The translations under genes and the position numbers were made by a program. Below, in pieces: positions 1 to 8,730 of a stretch of 64,000 bases of DNA. The notes under the pieces were generated by a model. It saw only the letters and a list, made by a program, of their open reading frames with translations. It ran no database searches and had not been told where the DNA came from. The DNA is from Symsagittifera roscoffensis. Lineage: Eukaryota; Xenacoelomorpha; Acoela; Convolutidae. Each line of letters starts with the position of its first letter. Position 1 is the first letter of the stretch. The DNA lies in the NCBI RefSeq assembly GCF_963678635.1, contig NC_087062.1, positions 71,327,345 to 71,391,344 on the forward strand, given 5' to 3'.

Positions 1-943
1 TTCGGATTCCAACCTCCATGGCCCTCTTGCATAACTTTCAACAGTTCCAAATCAAGGCTGACTTTAACTCGCTCCCCCAGAACAAATGAGACAGGGTTAA
101 CGTTATTCGCAACGTTTAGTTGTTGGGGTGTTATTGGCATGTTGCTCAGATCAACAACCGGCAGATGATCCGGATAGTAATTTCCACCTTTGCTAGCTTT
201 AACGTACTTCAAATCAACTTTGCCTTTATGTCCAATTCGATAAACGTTACTCAATCCGTTGGGCCAAGTCACATTAGCAACAGATCTGTATGTTTCATCT
301 TCCCAACCCCTTATTTCTTGCACTTTACCTTGTTGTCCATCGCCACCGTCTTGATCATTCCAGTCCCAATCTGGACCTCTGAGAACTTTCGCGCCAGCAA
401 AAATTCCTTTAGCTGTAGCTCTAGCCGAGCCTATGCGCTGCGGGCAAGGAATACCACTGCTTTGCGGGTGATCAAATCGAAAAAACTGATGCTTGACATC
501 GTGACAGTCCATGAAATAGCATCGCGAGCATAGATCAACCAGACATCTCGTACACCTCCATTTGAAACCTTTTATGTCTCGCGTTTCACAGGCACAGCAA
601 AGAGAGCCACAGTGCTCAACGCCAACGGGACCATTATCAAATATTCGCAAATCGAACGCATGATGATAACCGACTCTGTAATTTGTTTTCAACCCGTGAT
701 CCCAGAAAACAACAACAGTCCTTTCGGGAGACATCTGCCCGGGGCTTCCAACTTCCACTATTGTTCCAACATGACCTTCCCCTTCATCCTAAAAGCAACA
801 AATCTTAATATTAGTTTTCCATAACAGTCTACGAATTTAATAAATAGTCTCACCTGATTACTCCATACCCAATCAGGACCCCTGACAACCCTTAGACCTA
901 CAATTTGTTGAAGAGTTTCCATGAAAACTGAAAAAATAAACAT
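1..943 (-). CDS. mib2: Mind bomb 2-like E3 ubiquitin ligase, N-terminal exons (partial)
   Basis: Two exons read on the minus strand: 943-854 (30 codons from the first ATG, with an in-frame TAA upstream) and 788-1, which runs off the window. They are joined by a 65-bp intron (853-789) with GTGAG donor and TTTTAG acceptor, and the reading frame is preserved. The protein starts with a MIB/HERC2 domain (GLRVVRGPDWVW; later RTVVVFWD and NYRVGYH). A ZZ-type zinc finger follows, with the Cys pairs CCAC, CTRC and CSRC and two C-terminal His. Next is a second MIB/HERC2 domain (GAKVLRGPDWDW, NVYRIGHKGKVDLK) and the start of a MIB repeat ending in MQEGHGGWNP. These motifs fit MIB2 better than MIB1. Family knowledge: ankyrin repeats and RING fingers should follow outside the window, and the protein ubiquitinates Notch ligands and other substrates. 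The open frame shows no lesions, so I read it as a live host gene. Confidence 0.88.
789..853 (-). other. Intron 1 of the mib2-like gene
   Basis: The minus-strand sequence begins GTGAG after a codon ending in CAG and ends in TTTTAG before GATGAAGG. Removing these 65 bases joins the tryptophan/asparagine-rich start of the first MIB/HERC2 domain to its continuation without a frame change. The short intron suggests a genome with small introns inside genes despite the repeat-rich flanks. Confidence 0.85.
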
Positions 944-1480
944 CCAAAATGGGTATAACGGTATAAAACATAATTGCGGCCGATTAATTTGACGAAAAAT
1001 TATTTTAGGCCAATTCGCGATGGAAAGTTACTCCCGTTAAGGTTTATAGAGAAGTGGTTAAGAGAAACAGGAAAAACCCGGAAACTCGGAAGAATGTCAG
1101 AAAAATAGCATTCTAAGCATAAAGTCTCATTAGCATCAGTGATTTTACTTCTGGCATGAGGTTGAAGTCAATGGGACTGCTTCGACAAAAGTTGCCAAGA
1201 ACGTTTGTAACTTTTTCAGAATCTACTTGAACTTAGTTGAATGAATTCTTTTAGTGAAACGGCGAAACAGTTTTGGATAATATAACATCGAAATCATATT
1301 CTCTATCACAAATGCTTACTTATAGAAAGTGAAATTCCTGTTGCTACCAGAGCAACAAGAAGCCTCATGAATATCTTGTAAACCCTAAATCGTACTGTTA
1401 GATGTTGCGGAAATCGAACAGTGCGTCGCCAAAAGTTCACACAGAAGCAAAGCGGAGCTCCAAATAAAAAAGACGATACT
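944..1480. other. 5' flank of the mib2-like gene; no coding feature seen
   Basis: This stretch separates the mib2-like start codon from the reverse transcriptase remnant. I see no clear TATA box or repeat that I can assign. Divergent RT sequence may extend leftwards into 1400-1490 in a shifted frame, but no motif supports it. Confidence 0.4.
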
Positions 1481-1489
1481 GTGTTCGCT

Positions 1490-1734
1490 AAGATGACTTT
1501 GCCAATGCGTTCAACAGTGTTCGTAGGGATGTTATTTTTGAAGCGTTCAATGAGCTCACGCCTGAAATTTTGTCGTTTGTCAAGTTATGCTACGAAGAAA
1601 ATAGCTTCCCGAGTTACGGTGACTTCAAAATCGAGTCCGCTGAGGGTTTCCAACAAGGGGATCCGCTGGCTACTTTCGGATTCTCTCTGGTTATACACCC
1701 GTTACTCACAAGTCTGAACAGCGAGCTCAAGGCT
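1490..1734 (+). pseudogene. Non-LTR-type reverse transcriptase, segment 1 of 3
   Basis: This plus-strand frame contains the catalytic-palm motif A in the form DDFANAFNSVRR, and the following motif EGFQQGDPLATFGFSLVIHPLL, which is the QGDPL block typical of non-LTR RTs. The frame is open from about 1495 to the break at 1734, just after HPLLTSLNSELKA. Upstream sequence is out of frame, and there is no endonuclease domain in the window. The YxDD motif expected next appears only at 2.97 kb, after an inserted LTR-like block, and the C-terminal part appears only after 28.7 kb. It is therefore a dead gene broken by later insertions. Confidence 0.7.
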
Positions 1735-2228
1735 TGTAACATTCGCCCAAATACTACATAATGACGGAGCGTAGAAAAAGCACCTTTTGAGGACTGGCTG
1801 GCGACAATTACCTTAATTCTACTCGTTTTTCACCATCTAGACCTAGCCAGTTAGTTTTCTGGTCTGTTTAGGGCTAAGTACAAAGTTACTATTTATAGGC
1901 CATCAGTCAAACGAATTTTGATCCGTTTTCGTTTTCTTGCGAAAATAACCACATAACTGGATCTCCAATCTCCATACTACGTAATTACTATTAAAAACAC
2001 GGCTCGAAATCCAATATTTACTATGATTTTACTGACAGTTATATACTAAATTCATTGGGGATGGATTGATTTTTACTCTTTCTAGCTACTCATGCTCCGA
2101 AATACAATTTAAGATTGGGGTAAATTTAGCTATTCAGGGCATCACAGTAGCTAAAAACCATATATTACAGTCTACTGAGTCTCTGGGCACCGGGCCTCCA
2201 ATTCGACTCTCCTCCTGAGGGTTGGGTA

Positions 2229-2600
2229 AGACAGTGCCGAAGTAAGAGAGTGCCGAAAACAAAAATTTGTTAAAGAGTGCCGAAAATGAAAGAAACTGAC
2301 TTATTTGTCGTGAACTAATTGAGAAAAGAAAAGAAAGTTTTGTTTGCTCATCGATTTTGGCGCCAAAATTGAGTCTGAACAATTTGAAAAGAGTGCCGAA
2401 AATGAAAGAAACTGACTTATTTGTCGTGAACTAATTGAGAAAAGAAAAGAAAGTTTTGTTTGCTCATCGATTTTGGCGCCAAAATTGAGTCTGAACAAGT
2501 TTCAAGTGTCATTATTAATTTTCCCGCCAAAAACTAGCCTCTTGAATTGCGTTCCAATATTTCCCGCTTTTTTCGGCACTCTCTAACTTCGGCACTGTCT
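2229..2600. mobile_element. Small TIR element (MITE-like) inside the solo LTR
   Basis: Left end 2229-2257 and right end 2572-2600 form 29-bp terminal inverted repeats (AGACAGTGCCGAAGT..) with one mismatch. Between them is a tandem repeat and no transposase frame. Length is 372 bp. I cannot see an unambiguous target-site duplication. The element looks non-autonomous. Confidence 0.7.
2275..2498. repeat. Tandem duplication, 116-bp unit, inside the TIR element
   Basis: The unit starting GAGTGCCGAAAATGAAAG and ending near GAGTCTGAACAA occurs twice, at 2275 and at 2391, almost identically. The GTGCCGAA core of the TIR is repeated at each unit start, so the internal repeat may have grown from the terminal sequence. 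Confidence 0.8.
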
Positions 2601-2956
2601 AACGCCCCCCTCCTGAGCTAACGCTCTTATCTCCTCAATCTCGTGGCACGGGAGGCTACGGATCCGCTCCGGCTGTCTCACTGAAGCCTACTTTTTTCCT
2701 TTCTGCTTCAGTTAACGATAAGAGCCTCCGTTTTTTCTCTTGTTTTTCTCGACTTGTTTGTTCGCTGTTCTCGTTCGTTGTTTTTTTTTTCTCTTATTCA
2801 GTCAAAATGGCCGTTTTCTATGAAATAATTTGTTGACAATTGAAATGTTTAAATTATAAAATTCCAGTACATTCTGACCCTCCTTTTCATCACGAATCGG
2901 TCTTCAACGTCATTAACGTCCGTTTTGTTCTCGCCGGAGGGTTCGACTGTCCGGCA

Positions 2957-3190
2957 GAATGGCTCAGCTGGTTACCTTGACGATGTATCCTTGGGTGACG
3001 CCTGGCGCGTAGCACTTGACGATCTCCTTCGTTTCAGCGAAGAAGCTGAAAAACTAGGCCTTTCACTGAACGAACAGAAAGGTGAAGTCACAGCTTCTGG
3101 AAATAACAATTACGACATTGAGAGCACATTTCGTCACCACTTTCCCATCATTCAATGCTTTCCAGCAGAAGAAACTGCCCTTTAGGTGCA
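2957..3190 (+). pseudogene. Non-LTR-type reverse transcriptase, segment 2 of 3
   Basis: The plus-strand frame carries AGYLDDVSLGD, the catalytic YxDD motif, followed by a helix-rich thumb-like stretch (LLRFSEEAEKLGLSLNEQKGEV). It continues the polymerase that stops at 1734. The frame is lost again at 3183 by a stop. A one-base shift there would give the LLGA motif that commonly follows in these RTs. The next element begins right after GGTGCA (3190). Confidence 0.65.
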
Positions 3191-3371
3191 TGTTTACCCG
3201 AGTCGAGATTTTTCACCTAATTTGAAGCAAGATTTGAGCGGTTTGAGCGTTTTTTTTTAGACAATTACGCTCAAAATCTTGCTTCAAAATGAGCGGTTTG
3301 AGCGGTTTTTGAACGGCTTATCTAAAAAAAATCGCTCAAAAACCGCACAAGATTTGAACGGTTTTGAGCGG
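3191..3371. repeat. Left part of a fold-back repeat element (TTGAGCGGTTT units)
   Basis: The segment begins with TACCCGAGTCGAGAT (3195-3209), which is the inverted complement, with one or two changes, of ATCTCGACCCGGGTA at 28712-28726. Between these ends lie many copies of GAGCGGTTT and of its complement AAACCGCTC, which can fold on themselves. The 24.75-kb LTR retrotransposon is inserted within this array, and the array resumes at 28123. Confidence 0.65.
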
Positions 3372-4296
3372 TGTAACATTCGCCCGGAAGATATATATCG
3401 ACGGAAAATAAAACTAAGTCCTAAGACGGCTTGCTAAGGTCTAAACAGAGCTTTATATGCTTTTCACCGTCTCTACCAAGCCAGTACTTTCGGTGGTCTT
3501 TTCTAACATCGGGTCGACAAAAAAACGTTACTGCTTTCGGCTTCGGTCAAAACACTCAAATTAACTCAATTACATGCAGAAATAGTGAGCTCATGGCTGT
3601 CTCAGTATCCCCAGACCACGAGGTCACTCCTAAAAACAGGGCTACTACTATTTATTATATTACTATTGTTTTTGTTCAGTAGATAAAAATCATCATCTCC
3701 ATCGAAGATGAATCAACCCTTTCCCCCAACTCCTAGCTTCTCATCCTTATCAAAATGAATCCAGTTGTTAATTAAATTCAAATCAGGACATGACAAGAAG
3801 CTAAAAGTTTTTATAAAAGGCTAAAAGTCTCAGTTCCGAAACCCTTCCGGATTCTTGAATCCACTGACTCAAGCTCGTTAATCTTGATTTCTTCTTAATC
3901 CGGAAGGATGTCCTCCACCCTTCACCGTTGTCTGCAACGGCCTTGCAACTATTGTAGCGACACAATAGTTGCAACTCGGAACCTTCTCTGCTATTCCTGC
4001 AATCTGCTGTTGTTTTTTGATCACGACTCTCGTAGTTATCGTCCGCGCAACTAATGTTGTTGTGTTTTTCTTCGACCTTTTTGCCAAAATGGCCGTTTCT
4101 GACGTTTCTCAGAAATGTTACGTAATCACTTCTAAAATTTAAAAATTAGCAATTTCCGAATCCTTCAACCTTCACGTTTTGTCCCATCGTTCAAATAACG
4201 TTCTTAATCCTCAACAATCACTAATCCGGAAGGATCGCTGCTAAAAATTTGAATTCTGCAGAGATTGCATTTTTCACATTCTGGTCGAATGTCACA
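3372..4296 (-). repeat. 3' LTR of the giant element
   Basis: 925 bp, TG...CA termini with imperfect inverted ends TGTAACATT / AATGTCACA. It matches 27193-28122 along its length with roughly 13 substitutions and a few small indels. Relative to the element it lies at the 3' end because all genes are on the minus strand. It contains three copies of the CCGGA motif that is repeated in the leader (near 3842, 3898 and 4222). Confidence 0.93.
3926..3974. other. Twin hairpins in the LTR
   Basis: A perfect 13-bp stem (TTGCAACTATTGT at 3943-3955 with ACAATAGTTGCAA at 3962-3974, 6-nt loop) directly follows a shorter 6-bp stem CCGTTG-TCTG-CAACGG. The same pair is intact in the other LTR (13-bp stem at 27769-27800). 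The role is unknown. Structure near the transcript end, polyadenylation or packaging are possibilities. Confidence 0.6.
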
Positions 4297-4310
4297 TACT
4301 CCCCGGACAA
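4297..4310 (-). promoter_or_regulatory. Polypurine tract candidate next to the 3' LTR
   Basis: On the minus strand TTGTCCGGGGAGTA runs directly into the LTR end TGTGACATT. The GGGGAG purine block sits where plus-strand DNA synthesis should be primed. The same GTCCGGGGAGT sequence recurs in the polyprotein region, and a related GGGGAGTATGTG junction is conserved in the relict element at 31132-31143. Confidence 0.5.
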
Positions 4311-5118
4311 TCCGGTCAATGTCCTCATTGAATCACGCAATGTTCGTAAAATGGATACAGTGTCATCGAACAGAGTTTACAAAATGCACGAAATTACTTT
4401 TATCCACGTCACATCGACTCACTGCAGAATATAAATGGCATCATACTACATCACTATAGCCTTCAACTTCTGTCATTAATCTGCACATTGAGGATATGAC
4501 CTAAGATAAAACATATTTTCTGACTTCCAGTGTCAATGTCCCGATTAAAACTTTTTCTCTTAGATTTAAAAGGTGTTGGCTTGCAGGACAGTCCTACCAA
4601 CCAACAAGCTAAAATTATCCTACTACGCTTTTTCCCTTCGGAAATTTTGCTTGTTATTGTCCTGAATATTAAAACTAAGAAACTCTGTGGTTAGAAAGAA
4701 CAATGAAACAATCTCCCTCTTCAAGAGATTACCCAAGCCTTCCATGTCACCACAAAGTGATCAGTTCTCCTAGCTGATTAAAAACAGTCATGCAGGCTGG
4801 AATATTTAAATATACTCCTTCACTTAAACCTTCCTAAATAAATAGTAAGTGAGTGTCTCTAAAGCCACTCAACTAAAATCAAAATGCAATTTATAAATGC
4901 AACAATTTCAAAACTCAACTAAATGTTTCAGTTTTCAATTACAACTTGGTTGCTTGGTTTCTCACTTGAGTTTTTTCACACACATAAAACAATTCTGAGT
5001 TTTAACTTCTTCTTCATTACTCCTTTGTTTTCTTCTTTTTCGTCGTTTAAAAGTTCTAAAACTTCTAAATTCTTCTAATTTTCGTCTCTTTTTTCCCATC
5101 TTGCTTTTCGGTCATTCG
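4311..5118 (-). other. 3' untranslated region of the giant element
   Basis: Between the end of the last open reading frame (5119) and the purine tract there is about 800 bp of AT-rich sequence without a supported frame. It contains short repeated AACTTCT/TTCTTC tracts near 4990-5090 but nothing I can name. Confidence 0.5.
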
Positions 5119-5727
5119 TCAATGCTCCATTTCTTCCTCCTGTGATACTGACTCTGCACTCTCAGTCTCCGTATCTTGTAACACGTCGTTAGCTATCCTG
5201 ACGCTGCTGGAAGCCGTCCTCCAACACTTCTGCTCTTCCACCCTCTGTTTACAACAAGGTAGGGGATCCACGTTAGATTCTCTGTTCCTGCAGAAGCTGT
5301 TGTGGAGACACAACGTCACGTTTCTCTCTGCCTTCTCCTTTCCACTACGTTCACTCGTCCTGGAAATTCTTTTCACAGCGGTGGTCACTGCATTCCGATG
5401 AGTCACGAGAGCTCGCTTAAAAGCTCCTGCTACAATGTCCAGCTGATATTCACTGTACACTCTGCCATGCTTCGACATATGCTTCTTCGCATATTCATAC
5501 AACCATGCAGTCATGTTAGCTCTGAACCATGGCATCAATCGTTTTCTTGCCCATATCTTCTTCACTTCCATCGCAATGTTTAGAATTTTGCACATTGTCT
5601 CAAAAAGATCTAAATCTTTTAGACAATCTAATTTCCGCAACTGTTCTTTCGTCGGTGCCTCCTGTCTTTTTTTTTCTCTCACATGAGCTTCCAGCCATCG
5701 TATCGCCATCATAACTCCCACTATCAC
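5119..5727 (-). CDS. Cistron C, C-terminal part: unknown basic/helical protein
   Basis: This 202-residue frame is not recognised. It opens with a hydrophobic segment (TIVIVGVMMAIRWL when read from just upstream). A helical, charged region with FETMCK, MEVKKIWARKR and WFRANMTAWLYEYAKKH follows, then a Cys-containing tail (CLHNSFC, PCC) ending in an acidic run (SQEEEMEH). The same frame continues upstream through a TAA and a TAG stop into 5878-6615, so the nominal ATG at 5727 is probably internal to a longer protein. A degenerate relative at 31563-32262 keeps IWD, the RW-E block, LFETVCK and MEVK in the same order. That conservation shows the region is genuine coding sequence. Confidence 0.6.
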   Translation of the reverse strand: MIVGVMMAIRWLEAHVREKKRQEAPTKEQLRKLDCLKDLDLFETMCKILNIAMEVKKIWARKRLMPWFRANMTAWLYEYAKKHMSKHGRVYSEYQLDIVAGAFKRALVTHRNAVTTAVKRISRTSERSGKEKAERNVTLCLHNSFCRNRESNVDPLPCCKQRVEEQKCWRTASSSVRIANDVLQDTETESAESVSQEEEMEH

Positions 5728-5877
5728 TATTGTTATGGGCTGTGATGAATCTGGTTAACCCATGGAGAGCAGCTCTCCAGAGTCCCAGATCAACATCAGA
5801 TTACCACGCTTGGGATACCACCAGGTCTGCAGCAAGCAGTGGCAAGGAAACTCGTCATGCGTCAACATGATGCTCCT

Positions 5878-6615
5878 CTAATTACGTTTTCCCGAAGCTT
5901 CCAGCAATGGTTCCATTTCCATCATCACTCGGTGGACTTCATCATTCTCATTTACTGCATTGTAATCTGTGACAATTGATCCCTTCTGTTTCTGTCTCTC
6001 AAAGTCACTGAAGTTCCCGCTCACATAACCCATGAACTTCTTTCCTAGTATTGACTCCAATTCTTCTTTGGTTCTCTCTGGAACTGCTGAGAACATCTTA
6101 CATAGCAACTCGTAAGATTTCTCTGACATTCTCGCCAGTCTCACACACTTCGGCACTGAGAAGGCTTGATGCACGATCGTTCTTGTACTCTTCACGTCCA
6201 CAGCTACGAAATGTACAGGGTATCTGCTCTTGCACATTGGAGCCAATGTTGAACCCACCAAATTTCGTGCTCCTGATGGTCTACAAAAAGTCTCACTGTG
6301 TCTAATGTTCATTTCCGTCTCGATTGCTTCCCTCCATTTTCCTATGTATTTCTGCTCAGTCTGCAGAACTCCTGGGAATACTTCTACACTGATGGCTGTG
6401 ACCATCTCATGTTTCTGTTCTAGGTTCAATAGTGACTCTAAAGAACCAAACATGCTGTAGAATCCTAGCGCAGTCACTAGATTCACATCGGTTCCTCCAT
6501 GGCAATCTGCTATCAGTTCCGTTGCTGTTCTTGCTTTCATCACTACGTTTCCAAACAATACCGTCAATGCTTGTGTTGTTTTTCCAGGGTCTTCACACAG
6601 TCCATACCTCCACAA
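5878..6615 (-). CDS. Cistron C, penultimate part: unknown protein
   Basis: About 245 codons, open upstream of a nominal TTG start, in the frame that continues the preceding cistron-C segment after a one-base shift near 6640-6665. Visible features: GGTDVNLVTALGFYSMFGS near residue 40, a mixed central region with several Cys, and a charged C-terminus. No family is recognised. It stops at TAG (5878), after which the same frame stays protein-like for 150 nt, so the stop is most likely a lesion. Confidence 0.5.
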   Translation of the reverse strand: MWRYGLCEDPGKTTQALTVLFGNVVMKARTATELIADCHGGTDVNLVTALGFYSMFGSLESLLNLEQKHEMVTAISVEVFPGVLQTEQKYIGKWREAIETEMNIRHSETFCRPSGARNLVGSTLAPMCKSRYPVHFVAVDVKSTRTIVHQAFSVPKCVRLARMSEKSYELLCKMFSAVPERTKEELESILGKKFMGYVSGNFSDFERQKQKGSIVTDYNAVNENDEVHRVMMEMEPLLEASGKRN

Positions 6616-7571
6616 ACGTGACCCTCCAGTCCACAGACTTCCGCCAGACAGCTACCAGGTTTGACCCAGTCTTCTGGTCCCCAGCCAGGCAACTCCACTT
6701 TATCTTCTCCGTTGCTCTTAGAGGCCGTTATCATCACATTATATATGATGTTGAGGTCACGCAGGTTACAGTCTGCATTCAGTTCCCTCTGTACGTCTTG
6801 TGTCGCCCGTAATATTGAGTCAGCGTTGGGACTAGGACACCATGATGGCCTCATCAATTCCCACACTGTCATCAAGCTCGTTCTCAGTAGTTCATCTGAG
6901 AATCCCAACCCAAACTCCACTCTTTTGTCGGATTTTGGTACTGAAGGTGCAGTCACCTCTTCTTCCAACACCAGTCCCAATCTGGCCTGTGTATTGTTAA
7001 CGCTCTTAATCGTTACAATTCTGGACGTCCAGAATCTTAGCAACACCGCCTGCTCATAATCGAAGAAGCAATCGCGTATGTCTTCACTCAGGAAAGGATT
7101 GTACGCTATCCTTATGATCCCGGATACGTAGCTATACGATTTCTTCTTGATCGGTCTACAGTATTCACTGGATCTCGGCCATGCTCCCATAGATTCTTTA
7201 GTGAGTCTCAGCTCCTTGTTTGAGAATCTCCTGATTTCGTCTATCTTTTTCATGGGTTCTAATTCTTCGGGTTCTTTCATGTTCACCCTCATTGGTTTAC
7301 TTTGCTGCATATCCAGCAGTGCTAGTAAGAATAAGGCTTTTGCTCGCTCATCGCTTTCCCTCAACATTTTAACACAGGTGTTTAATGCAGGTACTGAAAT
7401 CTGCTCTATCAGGAATCGAATGAAACAGAGAGCGTCTCTCCGCTTCGCACACGCTACTGCTGCTCCCTCTTGGACTATCAGATCCCTCAGGTTCGTCATA
7501 AGGAAAACCTTCTCCTCTTTTGATCTCTTCCTTTCTTCTGAATCATATTCTTCGCGAGTCAGTCCCATCAT
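6564..7571 (-). CDS. Cistron C, central part: unknown 335-residue frame
   Basis: The open frame contains a helical N-terminal half with a basic, acidic-mixed start (EEYDSEERKRSKEEK). It also has CFIRFLIEQ, LFLLALLDMQ, a KKKSYSYVSGIIRIAYNPFL segment and a Trp-rich C-terminal region (WELMRPSWCP, ELPGWGPEDW). I recognise no fold. It shares its frame with the two upstream ORFs (stops TAA at 7608 and 8172), and the intervening codons read as ordinary protein. The ORFs 8714-6564 therefore look like one protein broken by nonsense changes. At its 3' end it overlaps the next segment by 52 nt in another frame, consistent with a one-base deletion. Confidence 0.5.
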   Translation of the reverse strand: MMGLTREEYDSEERKRSKEEKVFLMTNLRDLIVQEGAAVACAKRRDALCFIRFLIEQISVPALNTCVKMLRESDERAKALFLLALLDMQQSKPMRVNMKEPEELEPMKKIDEIRRFSNKELRLTKESMGAWPRSSEYCRPIKKKSYSYVSGIIRIAYNPFLSEDIRDCFFDYEQAVLLRFWTSRIVTIKSVNNTQARLGLVLEEEVTAPSVPKSDKRVEFGLGFSDELLRTSLMTVWELMRPSWCPSPNADSILRATQDVQRELNADCNLRDLNIIYNVMITASKSNGEDKVELPGWGPEDWVKPGSCLAEVCGLEGHVCGGMDCVKTLEKQHKH

Positions 7572-7607
7572 GCACCAGGCGAACCTGAGTTGTAACTCTG
7601 TTCTTAC

Positions 7608-8141
7608 TTAAGGCACTGCCACGAGAGCATGTATTCTTGGCGTAGTCCTCATTTCTTCTTCGAAATACCTCAATACTACTGCTTTCCATGGAAGGCTCAC
7701 CAACTGATCTATCGTTTCTGCTTGTATGTCAGACGACGCTAAAGTCCCGTACGCCTTCTGCTTGAGGGTGGTGCCTTGCAACATCGTTTCCAGATAACCC
7801 TCCATGGCTTTTTCGTCTTCCAGGGCCATTACATAACCTCTAGCCGCGTTTCGGTATTCTAACATCTCCATGTATCCACCGGTGGGTTCATCTATCGACA
7901 CAGTCTCCGACACTGTTAGTCGGTTATATTCCACTGGTGTTAGTTGTCCTGCAACACTTCCCTTTCCATGATTCATGGGAGATGGCTTGAAGTCTTTCAT
8001 TGTGCTCTCTCCACATTGGCTGAGTATTTCCATTTCTAAGATTGCTCCAGGCAGAGTGCGGTCACTCCTTTTGGATTTATAACCTGTTGACTTTATCCCC
8101 GCCATGAGAATGGGTGGCACCATCGCTATATCAGTTAACAT
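7608..8141 (-). CDS. Cistron C, second part: unknown 177-residue frame
   Basis: Same frame as the flanking ORFs. The first residues upstream of the nominal ATG (GDYQLSGTDK) are also protein-like, so the ATG is probably internal. Features: a Lys/Arg-rich patch near residue 20 (YKSKRSDR), a polar middle, and a helical EEEMRTT segment near the end. No family is recognised. It ends at TAA (7608) with the frame continuing. Confidence 0.45.
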   Translation of the reverse strand: MLTDIAMVPPILMAGIKSTGYKSKRSDRTLPGAILEMEILSQCGESTMKDFKPSPMNHGKGSVAGQLTPVEYNRLTVSETVSIDEPTGGYMEMLEYRNAARGYVMALEDEKAMEGYLETMLQGTTLKQKAYGTLASSDIQAETIDQLVSLPWKAVVLRYFEEEMRTTPRIHALVAVP

Positions 8142-8171
8142 TTTATCTGTGCCAGACAGTTGATAATCACC

Positions 8172-8714
8172 TTACCCCAAATCCTTGTTCTCCTCAACTC
8201 GTTTCCTTTTCGCTGAGTTAACAGATTTCATCGATATTTCTGCAACCACTTTCGTCTTTCCAACTCTCCTCGGCATCACTCTGCTGCCTAACTTCATTTT
8301 CATTGCATTGATTTTATCAATCACCAACTTTGATCGCATCGTCCCTCTCCTGGTTCTTGACAGATACACCACCTCTCCTTCATCGTCCTGCGGTGTCATC
8401 TTGATGGGAGAATTCGCTTCACTTTCATCAGTGGCTGAGTCGATCAACAACTCACTCAGTCTCCCTTCACACTCATCAAGCTTGTCAAGTACTTCTCTCA
8501 TCAAGGGTTGGTTGAGACCCGTTTTCAGAATGGACTGGGTCCCATAGCTCTGAACTACGGTCCAGACCTCTTCCATAAACGCCACTCTGTCCAGTTTGCA
8601 TCCCGTCCTACTCTCGTGGTCTCGGTGATGTACTTCCCATTCTTCTTCGAACAGCGTTCCCAAGAAAGGTACTCTGGCTGAGGCCTCTATTCTTCTCCTC
8701 CGACGTGATTCCAT
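8172..8714 (-). CDS. Cistron C, N-terminal part: basic protein with nuclear-type clusters
   Basis: ATG at 8714 lies 16 nt after the TAA of cistron B and is preceded by stops in this frame before 8757, so this is a plausible real start. The 180 residues begin ESRRRRRIE and contain EEEWEVHHRDHESRTGC. A basic C-terminal half follows (VMPRRVGKTK, SAKRKRVEE), which would suit nuclear or nucleic-acid contact. No domain is recognised. The frame continues beyond the TAA at 8172. Confidence 0.5.
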   Translation of the reverse strand: MESRRRRRIEASARVPFLGTLFEEEWEVHHRDHESRTGCKLDRVAFMEEVWTVVQSYGTQSILKTGLNQPLMREVLDKLDECEGRLSELLIDSATDESEANSPIKMTPQDDEGEVVYLSRTRRGTMRSKLVIDKINAMKMKLGSRVMPRRVGKTKVVAEISMKSVNSAKRKRVEENKDLG

Positions 8715-8730
8715 GAGGATTCTCTGGTCG

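Larger units (their letters stand above)
1735..2956 (-). mobile_element. Solo LTR-like insertion, diverged relative of the giant element's LTR
   Basis: At the point where the RT frame breaks, the plus strand reads TGTAACATTCGCCC, identical to the first 14 bases of the LTR at 3372. Further weak colinear similarity follows: a GACGG segment, a TTTTTCACC..CTAGCCAGT..TGGTCT block, and CAAAATGGCCGTTT near 2800. The right edge is placed at CGACTGTCCGGCA (2956), which resembles the LTR terminus CGAATGTCACA. No internal retroelement genes are present, so I read it as a solo LTR in the same orientation as the giant element. A convincing target-site duplication is not visible. The left edge is firm and the right edge is approximate. 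Confidence 0.5.

Noticed and set aside
2957-2964. GGCT as target-site duplication of the solo LTR
   Set aside because: It would require the LTR to end in GAAT and not CA. The boundary is too uncertain to claim.
3431-4087. ORFs inside the LTRs
   Set aside because: The minus-strand frame 3878-4087 is repeated in the other LTR only because the LTRs are copies. Composition is repetitive and there is no domain.
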